DNA of 64,000 nucleotides from Gimesia chilikensis (lineage in GTDB: Bacteria; Planctomycetota; Planctomycetia; Planctomycetales; Planctomycetaceae). The stretch spans positions 7,158,564 to 7,222,563 of the forward strand of contig NZ_CP036266.1 of the NCBI RefSeq assembly GCF_007744075.1, read 5' to 3'. How positions within the stretch are numbered: position 1 is the first letter of the stretch; the number at the start of each line of letters is the position of its first letter. The position numbers and the translations under genes were made by a program. Below are positions 1 to 7,256 of this stretch, in pieces. The notes beneath the pieces are model-generated. The model saw nothing but the letters and a program-made list of their open reading frames with translations. It did no database searches and was not told where the DNA came from.

Positions 1-398
1 CCTTTGATGTCGCCACTGATGCGGACGGGCAGATCCAGTCCGAGAGAGATGGAATCGGTATAGGCCAGTTCGACCTGAGTATCGCCACGGCAGGGTCCCA
101 GAACGCGAACGTTGGGAATCATCCGGCGGCGGGGGCCGACAATCGCCACGGTCTGGGTGGCGGCGAAGTAGCCATCCTGGTAGAGGTCTTTCTGGACTTC
201 GAGTTCAGCGCCTTTGCCGAACAGGACTTCCAGGTGTTCCTGAGAGAGATGCACGTGTCGTGCTGAGATATTCACAACCAGGGGGTTCGGGGCCGTCTGC
301 AGTCCCGGAGCTGATGTGCCCGGGAGTTGTTGAGATAAAGCCTGACGAACCAGTTGTTCTACCTGCGAGCGAGAGATGGAATTTTTCAGTTGTGTCAT
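1..398 (-). CDS. pduL: PduL-type phosphate acyltransferase (partial, C-terminus off the left edge)
   Basis: PduL moves an acyl group between CoA and phosphate, usually inside a bacterial microcompartment, recycling CoA and giving an acyl-phosphate for ATP synthesis. The reverse-strand translation starts [20 protein letters not shown] and continues with the family signatures: a metal-binding [10 protein letters not shown] segment near residue 50, an LFGKGAEL stretch, [15 protein letters not shown], and [20 protein letters not shown] before the window ends at ISGDIKG. The N-terminal amphipathic helix ahead of the first domain fits an encapsulation peptide (inference). It lies 50 bp downstream of, and in the same direction as, a DeoR-type regulator, the arrangement seen in the planctomycete/verrucomicrobial microcompartment loci for fucose and rhamnose breakdown. 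About half of the protein should lie outside the window. Confidence 0.9.
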   Translation of the reverse strand, partial: MTQLKNSISRSQVEQLVRQALSQQLPGTSAPGLQTAPNPLVVNISARHVHLSQEHLEVLFGKGAELEVQKDLYQDGYFAATQTVAIVGPRRRMIPNVRVLGPCRGDTQVELAYTDSISLGLDLPVRISGDIK

Positions 399-448
399 AA
401 TATCTGATCTCAATTTATTGTATGGTCTCGATGATCGATTCAGAATTG

Positions 449-1210
449 TCAGGTTTCGACAATCGTGAGTTTGATGCCGGCATCGCGAAGTACCTGCTGC
501 CACTCTTCTGTGATTCCGTCGTCCACGACGATGTGATCGACGTCCGCCAGCGGGCAGAGGTAGGCCAGAGCCGAATGCCCGAATTTGGTACTGTCAGTCA
601 CCACAATCACTTCTTCTGCAGCGGCAAACATCTGCTGCTCCGTTTCCACCAGTAACATGTTGCTGTTGTACAGCCCGTCTTCCGTGATTCCGCCGACACT
701 GATAATGAGGCGACGCACATGGACGCTTTTCAGCGATTCCACAGCAGTCTTCCCCAACGCGACGCCGGTTTTGGGAAACAGGAAGCCTCCGATCAACATC
801 AGATCGACCTTGGGCTGGTTGACCAGCAGATTGGCGATCGGCAGTGAATTGGTGACGACCTGTAGTTCTTTGCCCGCCAGTTGACGAGCGACTTCGAGAG
901 TAGTTGTGCCTCCATCCATCAGCACAGCCTCTCCGGGAGCAATCAGATCAGCCACAGCTTGAGCAACCAGCCTTTTTTGCCTGGACGACATAAAAGACCG
1001 ATCTTCAAAAGTGGCTAATGACTCTCCCACGTAAGCAGCGCCACCACGAGTGCGACGAATCTGACCGATTCCGTCAAGATACTCCAAATCCCTCCGAACC
1101 GTAGATTCCGAGGCACCGACAGAATCCATCAAATCCACAAGGGAGACAAACCCCTTGTTTTCGACAATCTTTAGGATGCTTTCCCGTCTTTCGTCAAGTA
1201 ACATTGACAT
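449..1210 (-). CDS. DeoR/GlpR-family transcriptional regulator
   Basis: A 253-residue repressor of the DeoR family, which senses phosphorylated sugar intermediates. Residues 1-55 form the DeoR winged helix-turn-helix ([17 protein letters not shown], then [15 protein letters not shown] and the IRRTRGGA wing). The rest is the DeoRC sensor domain, with [28 protein letters not shown], the ligand-loop-like [13 protein letters not shown] and the late VVTDSTKFG segment. Length and order are normal for the family. The pduL gene follows 50 bp downstream on the same strand, so it probably controls the adjoining microcompartment operon. Two copies of CTTTCAATCAA lie 58-108 bp upstream of its start and are candidate autoregulatory sites. 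Confidence 0.92.
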   Translation of the reverse strand: MSMLLDERRESILKIVENKGFVSLVDLMDSVGASESTVRRDLEYLDGIGQIRRTRGGAAYVGESLATFEDRSFMSSRQKRLVAQAVADLIAPGEAVLMDGGTTTLEVARQLAGKELQVVTNSLPIANLLVNQPKVDLMLIGGFLFPKTGVALGKTAVESLKSVHVRRLIISVGGITEDGLYNSNMLLVETEQQMFAAAEEVIVVTDSTKFGHSALAYLCPLADVDHIVVDDGITEEWQQVLRDAGIKLTIVET

Positions 1211-1704
1211 GCAAACTCCTCCTGAGACGATCTATTTCCCTAAAGAATATGCCTCTCGTAGCGCTTTCTTTCAATCAATATCTTCAAAATACACTCAATA
1301 TATTTCACTTTCAATCAAAAACTGTCAGTTGTTTTGATATTTCCCAGAGACTTCATCTTTCCTAAAGCAAATATTCATCTGAGAGCGGAATTCGCTAAAG
1401 TCCCGCCTGCTTACCTGGTTTGACGGAAGTCTATGTCCCAAACTTACATCAGAACCGGGACTTGAGTCGCTTTTTGGAGACATTTCAGGGCCTGAATTCT
1501 CTGTTTCTTCACCCTGGATACCGGTCACTGCCAGTGGGACGGGTTCTGTCAGTTCTAGCGGTTCCCCGGTTTCAACGATTCTGATCTGCACATTTGCTGT
1601 CTGTTTCAGTGATTGGTGATCACTCAGCCCCCTGCTCACGTCGATCACCTCCCATGGAAGTCTGCGCGAGGATCGCGTGGAAACAGGATTCAGGGAGGAC
1701 CGGA
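1211..1704. other. Intergenic region between divergent deoR-type and tolC-type genes
   Basis: About 490 bp between two divergent genes. The deoR-side half (1230-1330) is AT-rich and carries repeated TTTCAATCAA words. The tolC-side half is GC-rich, with no convincing gene: the longest minus-strand frame here (1325-1648) has no signal, no recognisable domain and a low-complexity Glu/Ser/Pro content. A good ribosome-binding site (AGGGAGGA, 1692-1699) precedes the tolC-like start. Confidence 0.6.
1268..1318. promoter_or_regulatory. Paired CTTTCAATCAA direct repeats, candidate DeoR operator
   Basis: The 11-base word CTTTCAATCAA occurs at 1268-1278 and again at 1308-1318, exactly 40 bp apart (nearly four helical turns, so on the same face). 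Both sit in the AT-rich leader just upstream of the DeoR-type regulator. DeoR-family proteins are known to bind repeated TTTC-rich words across long spacings. That this pair is the operator is inference. Confidence 0.4.
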
Positions 1705-3207
1705 GTGAAAGTCAAATCTTCGATAGCCGTTTCACTGCTCACGTGCACGCTCTGCGGTTGTGCTGCAGGTCCCGCGTCCTACCTGGCCCGGAAGTCAGAA
1801 ACTCCCGCAGCTGAAAAACAGGAAGTGTCGTACACACTTTCCCTGGAAGAAGAGACCGCGCCTACCCCAGAGACGCAGCAGGCTGCTGAGACAAAACTGG
1901 TGGCCCATGAAGAACCGGTGGAACTGCCGCTCTCTGAGATCGCTGCCCCCCTGCCCTCCGAACCCGATCACACGACAGCGTTGCCCGCGAATTCCTGTTC
2001 TCTCGCGGAACTCGAAGCACTGGCCCAGGCACACAACCCGACCCTGATTCAAGCCCAGGCTCAGGTGGATGCTGCCCGGGGTGCCGCTTATCAGGCCGGC
2101 CTCAAGCCGAATCCGGTGATGGGTTATAAAGCGGACCAGATTGGCATTGAAGGTACGGCGGGTGAACTGCAGGGTGCGTTTGTCTCACAGGAGATCGTCA
2201 CCGGCGGCAAGCTGAAGCTGAGTCGCGCCAAGTGGACGCAGCAGATGTGTATCGCAGAAACGAACCTGCAGGCACAATGCACGCGGGTGCTTAACGATGT
2301 GCAGATTCATTACTATCGGACTCTCGCAGCCCAGCAGTTACTGGCGGTTCAGAAGCAGCTGCTGGCGAATGCGGAAGATAACCTGCAGACCCACAAAGAG
2401 ATGTTCAACCTGGGACAGACCAATCAGTCGGGACTGTTGCAGGCGGAAGTGGATCTGCAAAAGGTGCGACTCACTCTGCAGACCGCTGAGAACGATCTGG
2501 AGCAGGAATGGCGTGAACTGGTAGCAATGGTGGGCGTGCCCGAACTCGCATGCACAACCTTGATAGGTTCGCTGGAACCGCAGAGCGAACTGCTGGACTG
2601 GAATACGGTGCTCAATCAACTGCTGGAAAGCAGCCCGGAGATTGTAGCTGCCTGGGAACGGGTGCAGCATGATGAGATCACCGTAGAACGGGAAAAGGTG
2701 CAGCCGATTCCGAATGTCCTGTTGAATGTGGACTTTGGTCACAACTATGAAACGGACAACTCGGTGGCGGGCGTGTCGGTCGGGCTGCCGATTCCGATCT
2801 TTGACCGGAACCAGGGGACGGTGGACCAGGCGTTGGCCGACCTGAATCAGTCGCGGGCCAATGTGAAACGGTTAGAACTCTCGCTGATGAGCCGACTTTC
2901 GCACACTTATCGCGATTACCGGACCTCCCGCCAGCATGTGGAAGCTTACCGGGATCGCATGCTGCCTAAGGCGAAACAGGCTTACGAAATTACGCACGAC
3001 AGTTATTACAAACGCCGGGCTCCGTGGCTGGATGTGCTGATGGCGCAAAAGATGTATTTGAACCTGCAGCAGGATTACATCCAGAGTCAGCTGCAGAACC
3101 AGGAAACCGAAGTGGCGATTCGCGGAATGTTGCTGACGGGCGGACTGAATATTCCGCCGGCCCCCATGGGTGGCGGACACATCGACGCGGTGCCCAAGCC
3201 CCGCTAA
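1705..3207 (+). CDS. TolC-family outer-membrane efflux lipoprotein
   Basis: Outer-membrane channel component of a tripartite efflux pump or type I exporter. The frame is open from 1594, but the GTG at 1705 is preferred: it follows AGGGAGGA by five bases and begins a lipoprotein signal peptide whose lipobox is LCGC, giving about 500 residues. After a Pro/Glu-rich linker come the two TolC repeats: LAELEALAQAHNPTLIQAQAQ, a long coiled-coil hairpin, then the second half with LESSPEIVAAWERVQHDEI and GVSVGLPIPIFDRNQGTVDQA, and a final LDVLMAQKMYLNLQQDYIQ helix. CusC/CzcC-type proteins share this order. The next gene, 62 bp downstream, is a multicopper oxidase, so a role in copper or other metal handling is plausible. 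No inner-membrane pump or adaptor gene is adjacent. Confidence 0.9.
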   Translation: MKVKSSIAVSLLTCTLCGCAAGPASYLARKSETPAAEKQEVSYTLSLEEETAPTPETQQAAETKLVAHEEPVELPLSEIAAPLPSEPDHTTALPANSCSLAELEALAQAHNPTLIQAQAQVDAARGAAYQAGLKPNPVMGYKADQIGIEGTAGELQGAFVSQEIVTGGKLKLSRAKWTQQMCIAETNLQAQCTRVLNDVQIHYYRTLAAQQLLAVQKQLLANAEDNLQTHKEMFNLGQTNQSGLLQAEVDLQKVRLTLQTAENDLEQEWRELVAMVGVPELACTTLIGSLEPQSELLDWNTVLNQLLESSPEIVAAWERVQHDEITVEREKVQPIPNVLLNVDFGHNYETDNSVAGVSVGLPIPIFDRNQGTVDQALADLNQSRANVKRLELSLMSRLSHTYRDYRTSRQHVEAYRDRMLPKAKQAYEITHDSYYKRRAPWLDVLMAQKMYLNLQQDYIQSQLQNQETEVAIRGMLLTGGLNIPPAPMGGGHIDAVPKPR

Positions 3208-3272
3208 AGCGAACGGAATCATCAGTTAAAGTGAATCAAAACCAGGCGAGCCGGCCTGATGAAAGAGGAATG

Positions 3273-4631
3273 ATGACAACTCCCCACGATCGCAGAAATT
3301 TTCTGGCACAAGGTGCGGCAGCGACCGCAGGTCTGTTCGCAACCCGTTCGGTACTGAGCCAGCAGAACGACTCATTCTCGACGACCGAACAGCAGAATGC
3401 AGATCAGAATAACGATGGGTACCCCCGCCTGCATCCGGGGCTGGGTGGTCCGATCGGCAGTGCGACTGACCGAGGCAAGCTGGTGCCGGGACTGGGGAAG
3501 ACCGGCGCACCTCCCGTGGGAATTACCGCACCGGACCTGAAGACCACCAGCGGTAAAGTCATCGACGGGGTTCGCGAGTTTCATCTGCACGCGATGCCCG
3601 TCCGTCGCGAAGTCCTGCCGGGGATCTGGATGGATGCCTACGGTTACAACGGGGAGTTCCCCGGACCCGCTCTGGAAATGTACCAGGGAGAGCGGGTACG
3701 GATTGTATTCAAAAACGATCTCCCCGAAGCGACGACGCTGCATTCGCACGGGCTGGAACTGCCAATCTACATGGACGGGATCCCTGCTGTCACACAACCC
3801 CTGGTCAAACCCGGGCAGACGTTCGTCTATGAGTACGACGTGCACCAGGAAGGGAGTTATTTTCTGCATCCGCACGTTGCGATGCAGGAGGCGATCGGGA
3901 TGGTGGTCCCCTTTATCATTCATCCCAAAGTGGCATACGAACCGGTTGTGGATCGGGATTTCGTTTTGATGACACAGCAGTTCTCCATGATGCCGAACGC
4001 CAGCATTCCCAACACGACTTCGATGGACTGGAACTTCCTGACCATCAATGGCCGTTGCGGTCCTTATACGACGCCACTGGTCTGTAAACTGGGTGAGCGG
4101 ATACGAATCCGTTTCCTGAATTTCAGTACGCTGCACCAGCATCCGATGCACCTGCACGGACACACGTTCTGGGTGACGGGAACCGAGGGAGGCCGCATTC
4201 CGGAGTCGGCATGGATTCCGGGTAACACCGTGATTGTCGGCGTGGCCCAGGCGCGGGATGTCGAATTCATCGCTAACAACCCTGGGGACTGGGTGCTGCA
4301 CTGTCACATGTTCCATCACATGATGAACCACATGGTGACCCAGGTCGGACCGATTGTGCGCGAGAAGTGGAACGACGCGGAGGAAATTGTTCCCGGCTTT
4401 CCGCAGATGATGTCCAGTGCGAAACTGACGAAGCAAGACATTCACAAACTGACCAGCCGACGTGAGACGCAGGGGATGCGTGAGGGCTGGTACCATGGCG
4501 TGCACGGTCTGTTTACCGTTATGCGGGTGCTGCCCCCGGATCTGTATGACAAGGTCATGCACACCAATGAGCCCATTCCACCCTTCTCGAGTACACCCAA
4601 AGGTCCGCCGCCGGGGAGTCAGTCGCTTTAA
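3273..4631 (+). CDS. Tat-exported multicopper oxidase (laccase/CopA-like)
   Basis: Extracytoplasmic copper enzyme that oxidises a substrate (phenolics or cuprous copper) while reducing oxygen to water. The ATG at 3273 follows AAGAGGA and begins a Tat signal (DRRNFLAQGAAATAGLFA); another ATG sits immediately before it at 3270. Copper ligands are visible: LHSHG near residues 157-160 and FLHPHV near 198-202 in the N-terminal cupredoxin domain; then HPMHLHGH near 290-297 and HCHMFHHMMNHM near 343-354 in the C-terminal domain. The last fits HCHxxxHxxxxM, giving a methionine axial ligand at the T1 site. At about 452 residues it is short, like two-domain-type or compact laccases. It follows the TolC-like gene and is convergent with purN, the two stop codons sharing a TTAA. 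Confidence 0.9.
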   Translation: MTTPHDRRNFLAQGAAATAGLFATRSVLSQQNDSFSTTEQQNADQNNDGYPRLHPGLGGPIGSATDRGKLVPGLGKTGAPPVGITAPDLKTTSGKVIDGVREFHLHAMPVRREVLPGIWMDAYGYNGEFPGPALEMYQGERVRIVFKNDLPEATTLHSHGLELPIYMDGIPAVTQPLVKPGQTFVYEYDVHQEGSYFLHPHVAMQEAIGMVVPFIIHPKVAYEPVVDRDFVLMTQQFSMMPNASIPNTTSMDWNFLTINGRCGPYTTPLVCKLGERIRIRFLNFSTLHQHPMHLHGHTFWVTGTEGGRIPESAWIPGNTVIVGVAQARDVEFIANNPGDWVLHCHMFHHMMNHMVTQVGPIVREKWNDAEEIVPGFPQMMSSAKLTKQDIHKLTSRRETQGMREGWYHGVHGLFTVMRVLPPDLYDKVMHTNEPIPPFSSTPKGPPPGSQSL

Positions 4632-5266
4632 TCTGCGATGACGGTACGACGCTCGACGACTTTGATTTTACCGGCAGCGTAGAGGCGGAGCACTTCAGGA
4701 TAGAGCTCGCATTCGGCTTCAAAGACCCGGGCGGCGACATCATCGGGCGAGTCAGTCCCTTTCACGGGGACTGCGGACTGGGCGATAATGGGACCATGGT
4801 CGTATTCGTTGTCGGCAAAATGCACCGTACAACCGCTGACCTTTACGCCGCGTGAAACGACGGCTTCATGTACTTTATGGCCGTAATAGCCGTGCCCGCA
4901 GAACGAGGGAATCAGCGCGGGATGGATATTCATCACGCGGTACAGAAAATCCTCGGGGATGTGAATCAGCGAGAGGAAACCGGCGAGCGTCACCAGGTCG
5001 ACTTCGCAGGCGCGACACTGTTCAAAGATCGCGTGACTGAAGTCTTCGATGTTCTCGAAATCACGGCGGGCGATGACTTCGCAGTTGAGGCCGGCGGCTT
5101 CCGCCTTGGCAATCCCGCCACAACCGGGGCGACTGGCAATCACCAGGGGAACCTCAATATCGAGCTGGCCGGCGGCTTTCTGTGCGAGGAAGTTGGTCAG
5201 GGTGGTGCCGCCACCGGAAATCAGGACGGCCAGTTTCAGGGGACGGTTCAGAACAGTTGAAGTCAT
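4628..5266 (-). CDS. purN: Phosphoribosylglycinamide formyltransferase
   Basis: Transfers a formyl group from 10-formyl-tetrahydrofolate to GAR in de novo purine synthesis (cytoplasm). The ATG at 5266 gives 212 residues, normal for PurN. The phosphate-binding loop SGGGTTLTNFL sits near residue 17. The catalytic triad of the formyltransferase fold is present: Asn113 and His115 in MNIHPALIPSF, and Asp156 in ADNEYDHGPIIAQ. One variation is CGHGYYGHKVH after the Asn-His loop. It stands alone, convergent with the multicopper oxidase, whose last codon it overlaps. Confidence 0.95.
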   Translation of the reverse strand: MTSTVLNRPLKLAVLISGGGTTLTNFLAQKAAGQLDIEVPLVIASRPGCGGIAKAEAAGLNCEVIARRDFENIEDFSHAIFEQCRACEVDLVTLAGFLSLIHIPEDFLYRVMNIHPALIPSFCGHGYYGHKVHEAVVSRGVKVSGCTVHFADNEYDHGPIIAQSAVPVKGTDSPDDVAARVFEAECELYPEVLRLYAAGKIKVVERRTVIAD

Positions 5267-5309
5267 CAATTCCGTTTTCGTGCTGTTGAATTATTGTGGG
5301 TGTATGGTT

Positions 5310-6245
5310 TCAGGACCGTGGTGAATCGGGGGGCGACGAGTCTGATTTTGAATCGCGCGCGGATCCGGTTTCGTTTGCAGGTGGTTTGATCTGGGGTGAT
5401 GTTTCGGAGGAGAGTTGATCGAAGTTGATTTCCCCCTGGCTGGTTTGCAGTCGTTTCTCGCGGAATTCTTTGTCCCGCTGATTATTCCGCCACATCATAA
5501 TCCCGACGCCTGCGATCAGCAGGATGAACGTGGTTCCCAGAATCACGACGAAGAGTTGCCCTCCGGTTTCATCGGTTTTGGGGGGCGTCCATTCGAGTCG
5601 TTGTGCGAGAATCAGCGGTGCGATGCGCGAGGTATCCTGGGCTGAGTAGAGGTACATTTTGAAAACGTAACCGGTGACGGTGACATGATCGATCACATCG
5701 GTCCCTTCCGGGAGTCCGTTTTTCAGCGCCGGGGGGACTTCGGTGCAGATGACCACGACGGGATTCTGCTGCGAATCATCGGTAAACATCCAGGCTTCGT
5801 AGAGTGTTTTAATACCGAACTTGTTGTCCTCGGAGGCGGGATAATGGACCAGTTTGCGAACCCGCCCGGTGAGTGTGACCAGCCTCCCTTTCCAGCGGTT
5901 CATATTTTTGAAGATATCAGGGAAAAGGGGGAGCTTGAGTTCGGGGTGTTCACGAAAGGTTTTCAGTTCGGAGCGGCGGTTCTGCAGATTAAATTCCGCG
6001 GCCTGCTTCTGATCCTGCAGGCTGGTTTCCCGGAGGTGATTGAGGACGTAGTAGTACAGCGTCTGTTCGTCATCCAGAACGCCGCCCAGGGCTTTGTCTT
6101 CCACCTCGTTGAACAGGGAAGGCTGCAATTGCTCCGGAAACGGTTTGAAGGGATCTTCGCCGGTTTTTTCATCCGCCAGGAGTGTCAGCGGGGCCAGCAG
6201 ACTGACCAGTCCGACGAGCATCCGGATTCGGCGAGAAGACAGCAT
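5310..6245 (-). CDS. Signal-anchored protein with one C-terminal membrane helix, unknown function
   Basis: I do not recognise a named family. The ATG at 6245 is preferred over an upstream GTG because it follows GGGAG by eight bases and begins a clean signal peptide (RRIRMLVGLVSLLAPLTLLA). The mature region has an extracytoplasmic stretch containing an OB-fold-like segment (WKGRLVTLTGRVRKLVHYP ... VTVTGYVFKMYLY, residues about 120-205), then one membrane helix (LFVVILGTTFILLIAGVGIMM) and a charged Ser/Pro-rich cytoplasmic tail. Such an arrangement suggests an envelope protein with a small binding domain. It lies 43 bp upstream of purN on the same strand and could be co-transcribed with it. Confidence 0.7.
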   Translation of the reverse strand: MLSSRRIRMLVGLVSLLAPLTLLADEKTGEDPFKPFPEQLQPSLFNEVEDKALGGVLDDEQTLYYYVLNHLRETSLQDQKQAAEFNLQNRRSELKTFREHPELKLPLFPDIFKNMNRWKGRLVTLTGRVRKLVHYPASEDNKFGIKTLYEAWMFTDDSQQNPVVVICTEVPPALKNGLPEGTDVIDHVTVTGYVFKMYLYSAQDTSRIAPLILAQRLEWTPPKTDETGGQLFVVILGTTFILLIAGVGIMMWRNNQRDKEFREKRLQTSQGEINFDQLSSETSPQIKPPANETGSARDSKSDSSPPDSPRS

Positions 6246-6435
6246 ATTTCGCTCCCAGGGTTTCACTTCAATAAGTTCTTTAATATAACAGTATTATGGC
6301 AATTGCCTGTGAGCCCTATTTTGTCGACCCACGGACAATTTGTCGAGCTTAAATTATTTCACAGCCGAGTGGTAATGCGTGGCGTAATCCCTTATTTGAT
6401 AAGAGTTTTTGGCCTTTTACGCCTCAGAGAGAGCA
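6246..6435. other. Intergenic start region between divergent genes
   Basis: AT-rich spacer upstream of the minus-strand unknown gene. No open frame with coding character and no clear hairpin was seen here. The strong promoter described next begins at its right end. Confidence 0.5.
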
Positions 6436-6463
6436 TTGACACAAAACAGAGTATCTCTATAAT
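6436..6463 (+). promoter_or_regulatory. Consensus sigma-70-type promoter upstream of trxA
   Basis: TTGACA at 6436-6441 and TATAAT at 6458-6463 are separated by 16 bases: both hexamers match the housekeeping consensus perfectly. The expected start of transcription is near 6470, about 270 bases before the trxA start codon. That is far longer than an ordinary leader and implies either a long regulated 5' UTR or a separate small RNA. Confidence 0.75.
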
Positions 6464-6469
6464 TCCCTA

Positions 6470-6697
6470 GAATTTGACTGAGCGCAACTGGGGTTTTCTG
6501 CTGTGATTCTTGAGGGTCAATCCGATCCTTGAGTGTACCAGTGATGTCATTGCAGGGTAAAGTCTTATCAGACCTGGAGTGACCCGAGATTGCCTGAAAC
6601 CTTCCACAAGATGGTGGAAGGACACACCTGGCGTCGACACCCTGTTAATTCAGGATCAAGGGACCTAAGGTCATACTGATATTATCTGCTTTTTTTA
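6470..6697 (+). ncRNA. Candidate structured RNA or structured trxA leader
   Basis: From the predicted transcription start to a run of seven T (6690-6696) there is no open frame but a fully nested set of pairings. GGTC 6515-6518 pairs with GACC 6662-6665, CCTTGA 6527-6532 with TCAAGG 6656-6661, GTGT 6533-6536 with ACAC 6637-6640, and CCAG 6538-6541 with CTGG 6628-6631. Enclosed are a hairpin at 6553-6576 (CAG/CTG plus GTCT/AGAC) and a strong one at 6600-6621 (CCTTCCAC/GTGGAAGG, loop of six). The size and long interrupted stem resemble 6S-type RNAs, but I see no decisive signature. It does not match tmRNA, RNase P or SRP RNA consensus words. Confidence 0.4.
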
Positions 6698-6738
6698 AAG
6701 TACCAACCGAATCCAAATAGTAACGGAGACAACCAGTA

Positions 6739-7065
6739 ATGGCGGAAAACGTATTGGAATTTACTGATGCCAACTTCCAGTCTGAAGTGTTGGAAGCATC
6801 TGAACCTGTATTAGTCGACTTCTGGGCGCCCTGGTGTGGTCCCTGCAAAATGATGATGCCAACCATCGAAGAAATTGCCAGCGACTACTCTGGCCGTGTG
6901 CGTGTTGGAAAGCTGAATACCGATGAAAACCCCGGTATTGCTTCCGCAAGCAGCATCAGCGCCATCCCGACCGTAAAACTTTATAAAGGTGGTCAAGTGG
7001 TTGAAACGTTTGTGGGTGTGACTCCCAAAGAACGTTTCGCAGCATCACTGGACAGCCAGCTGTAA
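6739..7065 (+). CDS. trxA: Thioredoxin
   Basis: Small cytoplasmic disulfide reductase supplying electrons to ribonucleotide reductase, peroxiredoxins and methionine sulfoxide reductases. It has 108 residues, the normal length. The active site WAPWCGPCK places the cysteines at 33 and 36. The conserved aspartate in LVDFWA and the cis-proline in SAIPTVKLYKGG are both present. The ATG at 6739 follows AACGGAGACAA. It is transcribed from a perfect-consensus promoter 270 bases upstream and ended by a strong terminator, so it looks like a single-gene unit. Confidence 0.97.
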   Translation: MAENVLEFTDANFQSEVLEASEPVLVDFWAPWCGPCKMMMPTIEEIASDYSGRVRVGKLNTDENPGIASASSISAIPTVKLYKGGQVVETFVGVTPKERFAASLDSQL

Positions 7066-7098
7066 CCACAGTGTGTTGAGTGGTTATTGAACTCATGT

Positions 7099-7139
7099 GG
7101 GCAGAGAGGAGGAGCTGATCCTGCCTTTCTGCCCTTTTT
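7099..7139 (+). terminator. Rho-independent terminator of trxA
   Basis: GGGCAGA (7099-7105) pairs with TCTGCCC (7128-7134), with further pairing inside (AGGA/TCCT), and is followed directly by TTTTT. Confidence 0.8.
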
Positions 7140-7256
7140 GTCGTTGAACCGACGAGCGTTCCTGATCGAACTGAATGCGTAGTGGAAAGGGATTTCACAG
7201 CAGCAGTCTCACACGGGAGCAACCGTCAGACGCTTCTCAGGGAAAGGAATCCCGGT

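Noticed and set aside
1325-1648. A 107-residue minus-strand frame between the DeoR and TolC-like genes
   Set aside because: Low-complexity sequence without domain, signal or ribosome-binding site, overlapping the upstream part of the TolC-like frame.
3372-4562. A 396-residue minus-strand frame opposite the multicopper oxidase
   Set aside because: A shadow of a gene with all copper ligands in place; the translation is His/Arg-rich nonsense with no domain.
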